A stretch of DNA of 64,000 bases, taken from positions 18,585,501 to 18,649,500 of the forward strand of contig BSBM01000307.1 in NCBI GenBank assembly GCA_027924585.1. The letters run 5' to 3'. This DNA comes from Larix kaempferi (lineage: Eukaryota > Streptophyta > Pinopsida > Pinales > Pinaceae). How positions within the stretch are numbered: position 1 is the stretch's first letter; every line of letters starts with the position of its first letter. Positions 31,559 through 44,109 of this stretch are shown here, one piece after another. The notes beneath the pieces were generated by a model. That model was not told where the DNA came from. It saw only the letters and a list, made by a program, of their open reading frames with translations, and made no database searches. Both the position numbers and the translations under genes were made by a program.

Positions 31559-33440
31559 CTATATACTATTAATACATTTTAAATTAAGTCATATATACTA
31601 CATATTTCTTACCATTACAATTATTTATATTAGTGATCTATTTTTTTTAATTATTAAGTTATATACTATTTATACATTCTGAATTAAGTCATATATATAC
31701 TACATGTTTCTTGTTTATATTTGTGATTTATTTTTTATTGTTAAACTATTTAATATTAATACATTTTGAATTACATCATATTTTTTACATGTTTCATAGT
31801 TATTTATTTTAACTATATCAAATACAATGTTTAGAAGTTTTTGAATCATCCACAACTACTATATTAAGATATTTAAAAAAAAATAATATAGTATATTCTA
31901 TACTATAAATGAAATTCACTTCAGAAAAAAAGAAAGATATTGTTTTTTTAATGTGAAAATGAACTAAAACTTATTTGTAATTATTTGTTTTATTGGCTGC
32001 TAATTCTATTTGTTTTTTTAGATATGAAAAAATGATTGTGTAAACTTATGATAAATAATGTGGAAAGAAAATTATTCTTTGAATTTATTATATCCATGAA
32101 AACTCCATGATTCCAATCCTCATTTGACATTGTTTTATCATTATTCTTAAAAGCAGCTGAGGGAAAATATTTTACATCATTAGAATTTGTTAGGGAAAAC
32201 TTCTTTTGTTTTTATTCTCATTAGCATTTATGAAATTATTTAGGTGAAATATTGATGCAATTAGGAATGCTTATTTAAGTTATAATTTTGAATTCATTTG
32301 TATCACTAAAGAAAGCTTTGTGAAAAAAAGTCCATACATAAAGATTTAACTAATCTTAATGTCATAATGTGTTTCAACCCTATAAGAAAATGGTTAATGT
32401 AGAGAGCATTAATAAACAAGGTTTTAACTAATTTTAATGCCATAATATCTCTTAACCCTATAGAAAATGGCTAATGTATAGAGCGTTAATAATATGGTGA
32501 TATGTATAACAATCATGTTGTATGGTTTGAATAGTGGATTATTTTTTGTTAGATTCCTAGTGTGTGGAAATGGACCTGAACGTGCAAATTCCCAATAAAT
32601 ATAATGATTTGAATTCAAATGCATCATACACAAGTGGTAATGAAAAGGTGCACTCAGGAGCTTCTTGAAATTTTTCAAATTGAATATTGAGGCAAACCTA
32701 TGATATATTAAATCACATTCCATCAAATAATATATTTAATTAGGTTTTAGTTTATATGATTTTTAAGGTAATTATTTCAAAAAATTTCGTGATGCCCTTA
32801 GTGAAGCTCTTATGCTTTCAAGAAACATATGTCTAATTCTAACAAATACTAAGATACACTAACTTGTAGGGCAACATTCAAAGTAACACATGTTAAAAAT
32901 GTCATTTAAAAAATATTTTCTTTCTACTATTTTTCCTTGCTTCATTCTTTATGTCAAGTTCATGTAGAATGTATAAAAAAGAATCATATAATAAAAACAA
33001 CAAAAATGTATTAAATAATCATATAATGAAAGCAACCATATGGAAGATTAAAAAAATCAATTTTCACCGTGTTCATAGTTTGTATAGATATACCTTTCTT
33101 AATCAGTTTTAAAGGACCTTGTGGTAAAGGAAGATATTTTAAAAATTTAGCACAATTGTTTTAATTTTATGAAAACTAACTTCTATTGGTGGACCTTGAG
33201 AGATTGAGCACAATAAAATGAAGTGTAAACTTTAGTTATAACTACTTCTCCTTACCGTTTAACATGAAGGTTATATATTCTTTATTGTAATGGACCATAA
33301 GTTTGTCGAGGATATATATTCTATATTGTAAGAGACAATATAAAATTAAATACAAATACAATTACAATTACAATGCTATAGTACACAATTACAATTACAA
33401 TGCTATAGTACATCATAATTGATTAGCTTTTAGAAATATG
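31559..33440. repeat. AT-rich segment, copy 3
   Basis: 31985-33435 aligns with 14850-16420 and with 19262-20220. The preceding 31559-31984 is the same repeat as 4900-5205 and 8112-8280. An imperfect local duplication around ATTAAGTTATATACTATT lies at 31556-31700. No gene. Confidence 0.75.
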
Positions 33441-33650
33441 TTTTTTCCGGAATTGCTTGATGGACCAATTGGGTGCGCCATTTGACAGGATTACAACAGA
33501 AGTAGAATCTATATCTCCTTCCGTACATGTGGTCAGTCCACGTCCATCTTCTTGATTTTTTCCACAAAACAAGAAAACCAATGATCGCAAGATGCAATTC
33601 AGAAATAAAGGCATTTTAAAATACAATCCAAAGGAAACGTATACCAAATT
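33441..33650 (-). pseudogene. Membrane-protein family, copy 3 (N-terminal remnant)
   Basis: A minus-strand frame at 33647-33423 contains DGRGLTTCTEGDIDSTS and VVILSNGAPNWSIKQF, the sequence that is split by a frame change in copy 2 (22670-22507). It then runs straight into AT-rich flank equal to about 16415. The whole membrane domain is therefore deleted. This copy shows what the intact reading of the frame break in copy 2 looked like. Confidence 0.7.
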
Positions 33651-34735
33651 TGTGATATACAGAACTTTTATTTCTACTCAGATCTCTTTGCGTGAGCCAA
33701 GAACAATTTTGTGTCTACAAATATTTATGTAACGAATTTTCAGATATCATATTATTTGGATTTTACACGATTACCAAGAAAGTTGATTGCGTTCTAGTTC
33801 CTCTATTTTTACTTTTTCTTTTCCAATTTCTTACCTTTTCTTTTCCGGAATCAATTTCAAAGCTATATGTTTTCGTTAACTTTTCTTTAAACGGTTTGCC
33901 CACACATTCAACCATAAACATTCCCAACATCGAATTCCATTGCTTTAAATTGTTTGACGACACATTTAACAATAAACATTCCCAACATCAAATTCCATTG
34001 CTTTACTCTTATTTTATTATCTAGGTTATTAGATTTTCCAGGTTTTCTTAAAATATTTGTATATTATAAATAAAGAATATGAATATATAATTATTTTATT
34101 TCTCCACTAAGATCTCTAGTGCGCGTCTATGAACATTTAAAATTTAAGCCTGTAAATATATATGTAACAAATTTCCAATTTAAATTTTACACGATTACCA
34201 AAAAAAAATTGATTCCATTCTCGTTCATCCATCTTTTAACTTTTTCTTTTCCAATTTCATTTCCATCTTAAACTTTTCTTTTCCAATTTCAATTTCAAGC
34301 TATACGTTGTCCCTCTTTGAATTTTCTTTCAAGGGTTGGACCACACATTTAAGAATTCACATTACCAAACATTCAATATAAACATTACCAAGATAAAGTT
34401 CCATTACTTTTTTCCATCAGAAAAGTTCCATTACTTTATTTGGTTAGGATTATAAGATTTTCTATGTTTTTTTTTTAAAATATATATATATATATATTTT
34501 GAATAAAGAATAATTAATATGAATATAACTTTGAAAGACTTGTTTTTCTAATATCAAATTATAAATTTATTTTTATTATGTCTTTAAAGGGGATTATATA
34601 TATTTCGTGGAGCTCCTATTATTTTGCTCTAGTTTATCCTAGAACCTATAAATATTTCTCCAGAGTATAGTTTAAACTGCATTGTATTAAATTAAAAATT
34701 TTAAATTAGTATTTTTTCAAAGTCTCATTGGTTGG
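33651..34735. other. AT-rich spacer with segment-family copies
   Basis: 33651-33800 and 34090-34250 are two copies of the sequence found 5' of copy 2 (23113-23310: ATTTCTCCACTAAGATCTCT and TACACGATTACCA). AT-only run at about 34479-34498. No gene is seen. Confidence 0.6.
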
Positions 34736-35100
34736 AGAATACGTTGTCCTCTGTTCTCCCTTCCTGGGAGGGGGCCCTTCCCCGTAAGGGGCTGCTGGAT
34801 GATGTCATGTCCTTGCAGGCTTGGATTGTGCACGACCAGCTTTTTCACAGAGGAAATTTAATGTAGGTGACAATTTTAACGCTGAACTTTGCATTAAAAA
34901 ATGCCTGAGGTTTTTCTTTGTTGTATGAGCGGTTTCACCAGGCCGAAAATGCCAGCTCTTGTCCTCATGCAGACCGCCCTAAACATTAACCCGATGCACT
35001 CCTCGATGTTCGATTTTTTATTATCTGTTGCAGACTGCAGTGAGCGATTTCACCAAGCTCGAAATTCTATCTCTTGTTTGTGTAGATAGTCGTAAGAACT
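34736..35100 (+). other. Coding-like island, unrecognised
   Basis: A locally GC-rich patch (GGGAGGGGGCCC near 34769) in AT-rich DNA. One frame reads LPRKGLLDDVMSLQAWIVHD. Two imperfect copies of an exon-like stretch follow: near 34925, SGFTRPKMPALVLMQTAL, and near 35040, SDFTKLEILSLVCVDS; the second is preceded by TTGCAG, an acceptor-like sequence. I cannot name the source protein; it may be a fragment of a host gene or an old element. Confidence 0.3.
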
Positions 35101-35144
35101 CGCCCGAGGTGCATCAATTGTTACATGTCCATTTGTGTAATAGA

Positions 35145-35350
35145 TGTTAGACAACATAATATAAAATATATATGAAAAAGATAAGTAGAGACATGAAGAC
35201 GATTATGGCAGAAATGACAATATATTAATGAGCTGCTAAGCTATCTAGCATATGCACAAAGATGTACATATATATTACAAAATGACTGTAACTGTTATGT
35301 AACTGTATAACAGTTAGGTTAAGTTAACTAATAATGATTAATCTTTAACA
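35145..35350 (-). repeat. LTR of a truncated element, minus strand
   Basis: Begins TGTTAGACAACATAA and ends CTTTAACA on the plus strand; followed at 35351 by TCCCCCCTTAAT, which on the minus strand is an A/G polypurine tract (TTAAGGGGGGA). This makes it the 3' LTR of a minus-strand element. A matching 5' LTR and primer site were not found to the right, so the element is incomplete. Confidence 0.65.
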
Positions 35351-36990
35351 TCCCCCCTTAATCATAAGTTAGTTAGCGCCTAAAAAACTGCCTCTACTTG
35401 ACAATCCACAACGTGTCAAGCAAATTCAAAGAGTAATAGCTAAAAATACCTCTGACATAAAAACTAGCAGAACCTCAATTTTCTGCTAAATGGGTGGTTT
35501 TAGGATGACCACAAACCAACATGGCTCTGACTCTGGCTCTGGCTACTGCTCTGACTTTGGCTAGGAGGCTCTGGCTCAAGGCTATGGCTATTGGCACAAG
35601 TTCTAGCTCTGGCTCAGGTTCTGGCTTCCTTCTCGATTGATAGGGCTTTGACACTGAACTATCAATCAATCTGCAATCCATCAAACTTCGAAACTTGAAG
35701 TCTGACAGTCATCATTGTGTTCCTTCCCCCTGTCAGCTGAAAGAGAAGAAGTTCTCTGAAAATGTAAACAAGCAGAACTTCATGTTTTCTGCTTAATTGA
35801 TGGTTTTAGGATGACCACTAACCAAGAGATGGTTTTAGGATTACCACTAACCATGTCAATCAATGAGGTGGTTTTAGGATTACCACTAACCATGTCAATC
35901 AATTTGTAACAAGTAGAACCCTCATTTTCTGCTTAACTGGTGGTTTTAGGATGACCACTAACCATGTCAATCAATGAGTATGTTTAGGAACAAGCCTCAT
36001 TACTTGTTTACTATTTGATGATCTGTTCATAGGCTTTAAAACAAACTTGGAACATGACTTTGGCATTGATATCCCTCCTGTCAGCGACAAGCTATCAATT
36101 GCATTAACTTCATTTGACTGCTGAAATCTCTAAACATAAACAGGTTTAGAGTAGTTGATCCTCATTCATAATCTTTCGAAAATTCTGAACATAAACATGT
36201 TCAGAATATGTTTTTTTCTTTTGTTGCACGTCTTCTTTCACCCAATTATAATAATCTAACTCAATAATAAAAAATTTAAACTCAAAAGGATGTTGGGTTC
36301 AACTAATAATGCACCCAATTACAATCATACTTCAATTCAACAGTATTTGATACTCACAAACACAATTGTAAGTACGAGAAAGCTTGCAAAAACACAGATT
36401 GCTTGCAAAAACACAGATTGCAAGTCATAAAAATCTAAACATGCACAAGTTCAAAAAATAGGTGTTGAATTGTTCTTTTAAATCTAGATGCTGGAAACTT
36501 GATTGGCGGTTGTTCTGTTCCTCATCTTCATAGCAAATTCTTTTTCTTTACTTGATTTTGCTTCATAGATTTTCTCTCTTAGGATTCTTTTCTTCTCTAT
36601 TCAATCTTTCATCAACTGATATGATTTTCTTCACTGATTGCTTCAGTGCGGCTTCTCCTTTCTCCACTAGGATGGTCCCTCATGAGGACTCAGGGTTGCT
36701 TCCACGCCAACTACGTTCTCGCTGTAAGCGATGGACACACCCGTGGGGCTGTATTCTTTCCCCTCTTTGCTCGAATGTACTCGGGCTCTCTTCTAGCATC
36801 AAGCACTGGTACAACCAACACGAACAGGATGGTCTCTACATGATGGTCTCTAGTTAGACGTGTGGCTCTTCTTCTCAACGAAACTTGTATTGACTGCTTC
36901 GGGCTTCACGGCAGACTCTCCCTTCCAAGCCGGTTTCCTCTTCATCTTCACATAGAGCGCTGCTTCTTCATATCTAGTTGCGATATCTTC
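35351..36990 (-). mobile_element. Interior remnant of the element with LTR 35145-35350
   Basis: It follows the polypurine tract. It contains a Ser/Glu/Pro-type hexamer-like repeat (GGCTCT variants at about 35522-35635) and four or five units around GGTTTTAGGATGACCACTAA at 35491-35985. The C/T-rich text further right resembles the leader of the 43.4-47.9 kb element in style, but no long match was found. No Gag or Pol domain is recognised, so the right limit is arbitrary. Confidence 0.4.
35491..35985. repeat. Interspersed 20-40 bp tandem-like repeats
   Basis: GTGGTTTTAGGATGACCAC and close variants recur near 35494, 35803, 35830, 35868 and 35940, several followed by TAACCATGTCAATCAAT. Between the first and second copies lies a GGCTCTG-rich block. 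Confidence 0.8.
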
Positions 36991-39781
36991 AATCTGTGCT
37001 CAATAACGCTATATTAATCAACAACAATGGCTCCCTCGACAGAGATGGCGAGTTGTAACTATTGACAGTCTCCACTCCAAGATCCATTGGCAGCATTAAT
37101 AACAAAAGCCTCATTCGCAGCATTAATTATAACAGATTTTTTTTTTTAATGTTTTTGCTGGCAGATCACTTAGATATCCGATGCACAGTAATATGCTCCA
37201 TCCATAATCATTCATCCATAGAATTCTCAGATTTCATACATGAACTTCCCTCCTTTCAACATATTGTTTTACCTTCTTCTTTTGGAAATGGAAATGCCAA
37301 CGAATTGAATAAATGGCGATCTAAAGCAACGATAACCTCAGGACAAAAATTGCAGTTCGAACAGATCTGCAACATTCTCTCACGTCGCTCTTCTCTCTGG
37401 TGAGGGATTTCCTCCAGCTCTCACAAATTTAATCACTCTTATATTTCTTCACATTTCACAATGTCTTAGTTCAAAATGCTTCTTTTAAAATATTACCTAA
37501 CTCCTCAAACATTCGTTCCATATAAAACAAATCTTCCATTCTAAAAATCCTTTATAGAGAATTCTTCAAAAGAAAACCTTTTCAAACTTATATCTCCGAA
37601 TAATTCATTTCTAGAATTAGTTCTACATCGCATTCATTGGTTTTGCAATTAATAAAAACACAGGAATAATGCATTCCTACTGTATTTATCCATTCCTATT
37701 GTATTTAGCGCCCTCTATCCTTTGATCTTAAATGACATAAACTCTGTAAATACAATATACAGAACCTGATTTGCACAGCGGGCATTCTTCTTCACGGATT
37801 GAAGAGCAGCGATTTTCTATCCATCGAGAACTTCTTCACTGTTTCATCAAGCAGACTTCAATCTTCCTTGGTTCATGATTCTTGAAATGGGCGGCTATGT
37901 CTCTCTGCAAACCTTTACAATCCACGTTGACCTTCACAAAGGAATTTGAACCTCCACCAGATCTTCCATTCTTCCACGTGTTTTCCATAACATACAGTGG
38001 CCCTTCTTTGTAACCACGGAATCATCTACAGTCCGTTTTGAAGAATATCAAGATGAGTGGGGTGTATCGAAAATGTTATTTTCACATTTCAAAATTCTAT
38101 CATTGCTCCCTTTTATTGGACTTCATCAAAGAAATCCTGGAATCAAGCCACAATTTGAAATCCTCGAATCAAGCCACAATTAAGTTACCCCTGACCGTCC
38201 TTGCTCGGTAAAGCGGCTCAATAAATACCCTACAACGATTGTCTTCCTCTTATTCTCCCAGTACAATGTGCCTAACATACCAGTACAATGTGCCTAACAT
38301 ATGGCGAGACGAGAGCACAGTATGTGCATTTGGGACGGAAAAAAAATGGTCCGATAAAAAGACGAGCTGCAAAAGGCTGTGCAAGCAATCCCATTTTTTT
38401 TTAAATTCATAGTTGAAGTCGTCACAGGGATTTCTTGATACAATTCTTCATTGCCATTATTTTCAAGCTTTCACATTTCTATCTACTCACTCGACTAAGC
38501 ATGTTATAAATACATAATGCAAGTGAATCTGGTATGAGCAATTCTTGTAGGTTCCCATGAAATACTTACATTTCTTGGCTGAGAAATTTTTTCTTATGGT
38601 ACAGAAAGATTGAGTTAATTTGTAGAGTTAGTGGTTGAACATCTTACTCACTGTATTTTTATTTCTCCAGCAATATTGATACGGACTGGTGCTTCAATAA
38701 AAAATACCTTCCAAGAGATTGACCTCTTCAACAGCATCTCCTGAATTCAACAATATTTGGAGGCCAACCAGAATGCTAAACGTTGAGTGTGCTCGCCCCC
38801 ACCCTTTGCCTTATGTTCCGCACTTAATTATTTATCATAAAAAACAAAATTCAGATGAACATAAAGCATAAATTTAAAAATCAAGCATAATGAAACATTG
38901 TTAGCTCTTTATGCATGAGCATGAGATAATAAGTCTTTCTCTATTGCTGTGGAGATTAGAAAACAAAATTATGTTTATAGTACTCATGGCTATATACAGA
39001 TACTAGTTTCTTAACAATTTGGAAGGTTATCATACACATAGTTCTATATCTATCGCATACACATAGTTCTATATCTATCGATGGGACTCTGGAATAAGTT
39101 GTATATTATTGATCACTCAAGACGCAGTAACCTAAAGAGCTTTTTCTTCATACAAGTTGAATACGGCCACACTAAAAGATACGTTTTATGCGTTTCTTAC
39201 CACTTACCAGTATCTTATGTGTGTATGGTTCGGTGACATATCAGATTCAGCTCTTACAACTATTAATAAAAACCAATGAGGCCTTTTACTTTCTGCTTAG
39301 CTGACGTATCATTCTCAAAATTCCATTGCCACACAACACAACACCGTTGAGAAATCAATCCTGATACAGCTTGCATCCCTTTCGGCTAGACCACACGTAG
39401 ATACCCAACATTGCAAGAAACTTTACATTTAAAAATTGTAACATAATCATATTAACAAAAAATTTAGATAGATTATTTAATAACACATCATTATATAAGA
39501 TAGATAAGGATATCGGGTTAATCGTTGCTGTTGTAGCTCATGGTTTTGACTCATTAGTTGTATTGTTGTCCTTGTTTAGATATGATATTGTTGAGAAAAC
39601 AACTAACTAGTCAGATTAACATCGGTGGATTGACCCATGTAGGGTTTCTTGTGGCCTATTGGAAGATGCATGTGCCTGAAAGCATACGTTCCATTCAAAT
39701 ATCTACACATATTGACTGCTTTGAAGTTCTGCTTTTCAAGTAGATTGCAGAAACCAATAATAGAATAGATATAACGACGAC
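36991..39781. other. Spacer, no recognised gene
   Basis: Short open frames (for example 37062-37403) resemble nothing known to me and lack conserved motifs. Small direct duplications occur: CCAGTACAATGTGCCTAACA at 38260-38300, GAATCAAGCCACAATT near 38140-38180, and CATACACATAGTTCTATATC at 39033-39080. Confidence 0.5.
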
Positions 39782-40271
39782 ATGGCTTGCAGTGGTGTTG
39801 CAACCATGTTTTATGGCAGCATTGCAGCTAGTTGCCATACCCTGCATCCTCTCAAGAAAGGAGTTTCTATCCAATTAAAATATTTTCATGGAGCTTCAAC
39901 GTCAATGAGGGTTTCAAATAGAGAGCATCTGGGTCTCTTAGGATATTGGAAGTTAGAAGAGGAAGTCAACTTTATATAGAGCTCCGGTATTATCATCTGG
40001 ACCTTCAAACACAAATGTTCAGTTGTTGAATCTTCCAGAAGAAACTAAGAAGGGCGTTGAATTCGATTTCAACGAGTATCGTGTTGCCAAGGTAATGGCA
40101 GTGAATGAGGCACTTGATAGGGCTATTCCACCTCGATTTCCAGAAAAATTACATGAATCCATGAGGTATTCTCTTCTAGCAAGAAGGTAGCGAATTTGTC
40201 CTGTTCTGTACATCACTGCATGTGAGCTTGCAGGAGGAACCTAGGAGCTCGCCATGCTTGTTGTTCATTAG
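39782..40271 (+). pseudogene. Geranylgeranyl diphosphate synthase relic (plastid type)
   Basis: The ATG at 39782 opens a Ser/His/Lys-rich N terminus like a plastid transit peptide (ACSGVATMFYGSIAASC) that ends at a stop at 39977. In the next frame the mature enzyme begins: VEFDFNEYRVAKVMAVNEAL, then AIPPRFPEKLHESMRYSLLA, then ICPVLYITACELAGG. This is the N-terminal part of trans-prenyl synthases that build GGPP for gibberellins, carotenoids and diterpenes. A TAG at 40188 replaces the Lys of the LLAGGKR motif, another TAG lies at 40242, and the sequence ends at 40271. Both catalytic DDxxD motifs are missing, so the copy cannot be functional. Confidence 0.88.
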
Positions 40272-41904
40272 AGTTTTTACTAGTGAAATGTAATTTTCAA
40301 TACAGCTGGGGATGGAATTTTTTCAACAACCAACTGAAGAATTGATTGATCTCTTTTTCCTCATGCAATTCTCCTGATGTGTTTTGCTTACGATGCGTAT
40401 TCAGAGGACTGAATGATAGTTGTGAGGACTGATTTTCGTGGCCGTCCTGAGCGGTCAAACTCCAAAATGACATGTCGTGCAATAACATATTGTAATTTGA
40501 GATCTATTTTACAGTGTCGGGACTCAGGAAAAAAGTAGGGCACCACTATAGTGATCGCCGTCCCACTTTCCTCTCTAGTAAGTAAGCAAGCACTGATGTA
40601 ATCCCACATCATCAAAGCAGCTGCTACAGTGCCCCCAGCCCTGATGTAATCCCACATCATTAAAATACAGACATGTATAATTTTATCTACAGAGAACTCT
40701 ATAGCAAGTCAATGAATAATATAGACTTAGAAAACAAAAATCATTTTTGATATGATATTAATATTTTCTTATAATATTAATATTTTATAAGTCTTATTAC
40801 ATATTTTTCTATGTTTCATTTTGTTGTTAGATTGAGATAGTTTAGTGTGAGGGAGAAGTCTTAGCTCTAACGTAAAAGGTAAATGTGAAAATTAAACATG
40901 GCACTTTGATAAAATATGAAGTAAATAATTTTTTTACAATGTTGATCCTAATCTAAACTTCAAAACAAAAAAGATATATATATTTCAATTAACTAAAACT
41001 AAAAAAATTAATTAAACTTGAGTTACATGTGAGGATTGGAGCACAATAAATATTTATGTATTAAACTAATATAAATTCATTTTGGGATCAAATCCTTTAA
41101 GTGTAAAACTTAAATGCAAAATTTGAGGAAAATTTTGCACCTCAAGGGGTTTGATCCCTCTCTAAGCTTGCTAGATTTGTTAAGATGGATCCTATAGCAT
41201 ATACATTTTGTCTTCTTCCACTAGATCTAGATCCATTGTGTTAGTATCTCAAATTATCACTTTAAGTGGAGGGATATCCATCTTTTAGAGTTCCATTTCA
41301 AAATTTAATCCATAAACTTAAACCTACACCTCTAATTTTAAAACTAAACCATTAATCTTTACTCGGTAGAATCTCAAGCTCACTATGACTAGGGGGTATA
41401 TAGGCACTGGCAGACTATGGTATCCATTTTTTAGTTAAGGATTCATCATTAGGACAATTTGTCAATGATAAGAATTGCAAATGAGGTGTATGACATATGT
41501 GCCAACATCTACTTTATAAAATGTTGTTTATTAGTAAAAAGAAACAATTTGCAATGAATCACACAAATATTCAATAGTTTATTCCTTTAAAAATAATGAT
41601 GATGATGGATTCTTAAAGATTCTACCTATTATTATCTTGACAAGGAGATAAGTGCGTCGGCCTCCACATTATTTTTCAAAAAGATTTTACAATCTTGCCA
41701 TTGATGCAGCTAGTAAGTTTAATAGTCTTTGGCCCATCTTCCCTTACACACTCATAAGATTCTATCATTGCCCGACCTAGATATATCAAGGAAGACAGAT
41801 ATAAAAATCCTTTTTAGGATAATTTATGTATGTTTGGTTAATTCTATGTTGTGGAAGGCTTATTCATGACCTTGTTTCCCATTATCTGGTTCACAATGGA
41901 ACAT

Positions 41905-41990
41905 AACAACATCTTCTTACTCCTTCTACAACATTTCCCATCTCCCAACAACATGTGGCAATGGCAATGTCGAGGACATTGCCACCACGT
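41905..41990. repeat. Dispersed hairpin-containing repeat
   Basis: GGCAATGTC-GAG-GACATTGCC forms a short perfect stem. The surrounding 85 bp (CTTCTACAACATTTCCC through GCCACCACGTG) is matched by 57470-57560 (CCTCCTACAATATTTG through GCCACCTCGTG). Confidence 0.65.
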
Positions 41991-42013
41991 GTACACAATA
42001 ACAGAGAAAAACA

Positions 42014-42488
42014 TATGTACACAATTCAGGATGCCTGTACAAACCATACCATAGTACTATCACTTCTAAGATAAAGTACCATTATATAAATTATTCTGAA
42101 GCATTTTTTAGTATGCAATACAGTGATATGCATTTCATACTTTATTTATTCAACTTGATTAATATAAAACAGAAGAACCTGTACAAAATTCAACCTTCCT
42201 ATACAAACCGTAGTACTATAACTTGTCAAATAAATTGCCATTAGGCTCCAATAAATTATTCTCAGGAATTAGTGAATGCTTCTTGCAGTCGAGTCATGCA
42301 GTACAGTAATGCGCATTCCATGCTTTATTTATTCGACAACCAATGATTGAAAAGGGAAAAAACATGTGTACAAAATTTAACCCCTCAGTTATTACCATAA
42401 GGCAGAAATAAATTATTCTGATGTGAGGCGTTTTCGGTGAATTCTGCTTGCAATCATGTAGTCCAGTAATACGCATTTTGAATAACTC
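42014..42488. repeat. Diverged tandem array of about 120-185 bp units
   Basis: Three decayed units start near 42014, 42182 and 42366. Each has TGTACAAA-TTCAACC-type text at its start, AAATTATTCT in the middle and a T/C-AGTACAGTAATGCGCAT-type block near its end (CAGTGATATGCATTTC, CAGTAATGCGCATTCC, CAGTAATACGCATTTT). Confidence 0.75.
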
Positions 42489-43402
42489 TATTTTAAGAAA
42501 ATCTCAAACGGAAAAGCCATGCTAATCATTATAACATACATGTACATGTAGATGTCCTTCCCATACTACAGTGCAGAGATAGCAGGCATTGAGAAAATTG
42601 GAAACAAGTAACACTAGAACATTTGGAGGTAGCGAAGTAAGGTGGTTAGTTGTGAACAGGAGCCGACTACAAGAGCCACGTGCTTTGTAAGATGAGCATG
42701 TGTATTTTTTACCACAAGTGTACTTTGATGCCCATCGTTACATGTGATCCTAATGAGTTGACGATGCCATTTGGAAATTGGTTCAGTTGATAAGGGGGTT
42801 ATACCATTTTGCATCTCATTGAGTTGATTACAACACGTTGAACCAAAATTTAAACATCCTCTTATCTTTACCAAGTCATCGGGAGTGAGGTTTCCATTGC
42901 AAAGTTATAGCTTAGACTATTTACAAATATGGCTATATCATAATCAGATTTTACATTTATTTGGTTTCATAATGGAAAAAAATTGGTTTCATTTACTTTT
43001 TATGATACAAATAAATGTAAAATAACATTGTTGGCAGTTATTTTACCATTTTAATCTCATATATATGTGAATCTTAATAAATAAAATTTTTAAATCTACT
43101 AAACAAAATCATTCATATAAACTCTATCACATTCTAATTATCTAATTAGATTCCATGGTTAATACATGCATGCTACGCCACCTAAATTCTTTTCGCACCC
43201 ATTTGCACATTCCCCGAATATTTGACAGAGCATTTTGTACGGCACTTCAAAGGTTAACATAGTGTTGGTGTTGTTTATTTTTTCTTTATTTAAGTTCAAT
43301 TATAAACATATTAGCTACCTTAGTCGATGTGTAGAGGCTATTAAATTGTAATTATGATAGTATTTGTTTTTTAATAATGATGGTTAAATGTTAATCGAAA
43401 AC

Positions 43403-43685
43403 TGTGGGAAATGGGCACAGCAGAAATGAGTGGGCAACTGCAAATAAATACCCAACAAAGAACAGAGTAGCCATTACCCAAAAACGTCAGAGGCCCAAAC
43501 TGCCGAGTAACTTTTTTATTCATTAACAGGAATATCGATTTATACAATGCGAACTCCGTGGAGACATTTAGAAGGCTCACGAATTGGCTTCATTGAGAAG
43601 ATACATCGCATTAACTACACCAGCTGATCTTCACGTGAACACTGGGATCGATGAGTGATGTGGCAGTTGGAAATTAATTCCAACA
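43403..43685 (-). repeat. 3' LTR of the copia-type element
   Basis: Next to the minus-strand polypurine tract AATTAAGGGGGGG (43686-43698), which identifies it as the 3' LTR. About 98% identical to 47648-47931. Confidence 0.95.
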
Positions 43686-44109
43686 CCCCCCCTTAATTTC
43701 AACAGCCACAATTACAACACACAGATTACAGATTACATGGCCTGCTGGTCGAAAGTCTCAGCTAGGCTTCTTACACTTCAAAAAATTTCTTTCAATGTTG
43801 CTGCTGGAAACTTCATCATCAGAATGCTCTCAAGTCTTGGAGAGTCTTAAGGCGGATCTGCTACTGCAGATACTTTCTCAACTGCATACTGAATACTGAA
43901 AGCGGAGGCACACTCTACGCTCTTCCTTCCCCGCAGGTGGCAGACTTCGGCAAATCACACATTAATGGCGAAAGATCACACAACGAGTACAAAGATCACA
44001 AGTCTACATCCTTCAACATTCGATCTTCAATAACATTGATTGTTCAATATTCATCAACAAACATTAGCATCGAATTCATCCAAGAGTGGCTTCGGCCAAC
44101 ATCATCATT

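Larger units (their letters stand above)
40272..43402. other. AT-rich spacer with repeats, no gene
   Basis: No gene is recognised. It includes the near-palindrome TGATGTAATCCCACATCA at about 40592 and again near 40642, a hairpin-prone patch at 40530-40570 around CCACTATAGTG, a hairpin GTGGCAATG-GACATTGCCAC near 41955-41985, and the tandem array at 42014-42488. Confidence 0.55.

Noticed and set aside
36552-36857. Overlapping plus-strand open frames of 101 and 65 codons
   Set aside because: No motif and no family resemblance; two frames are open together in C/T-rich element interior DNA.
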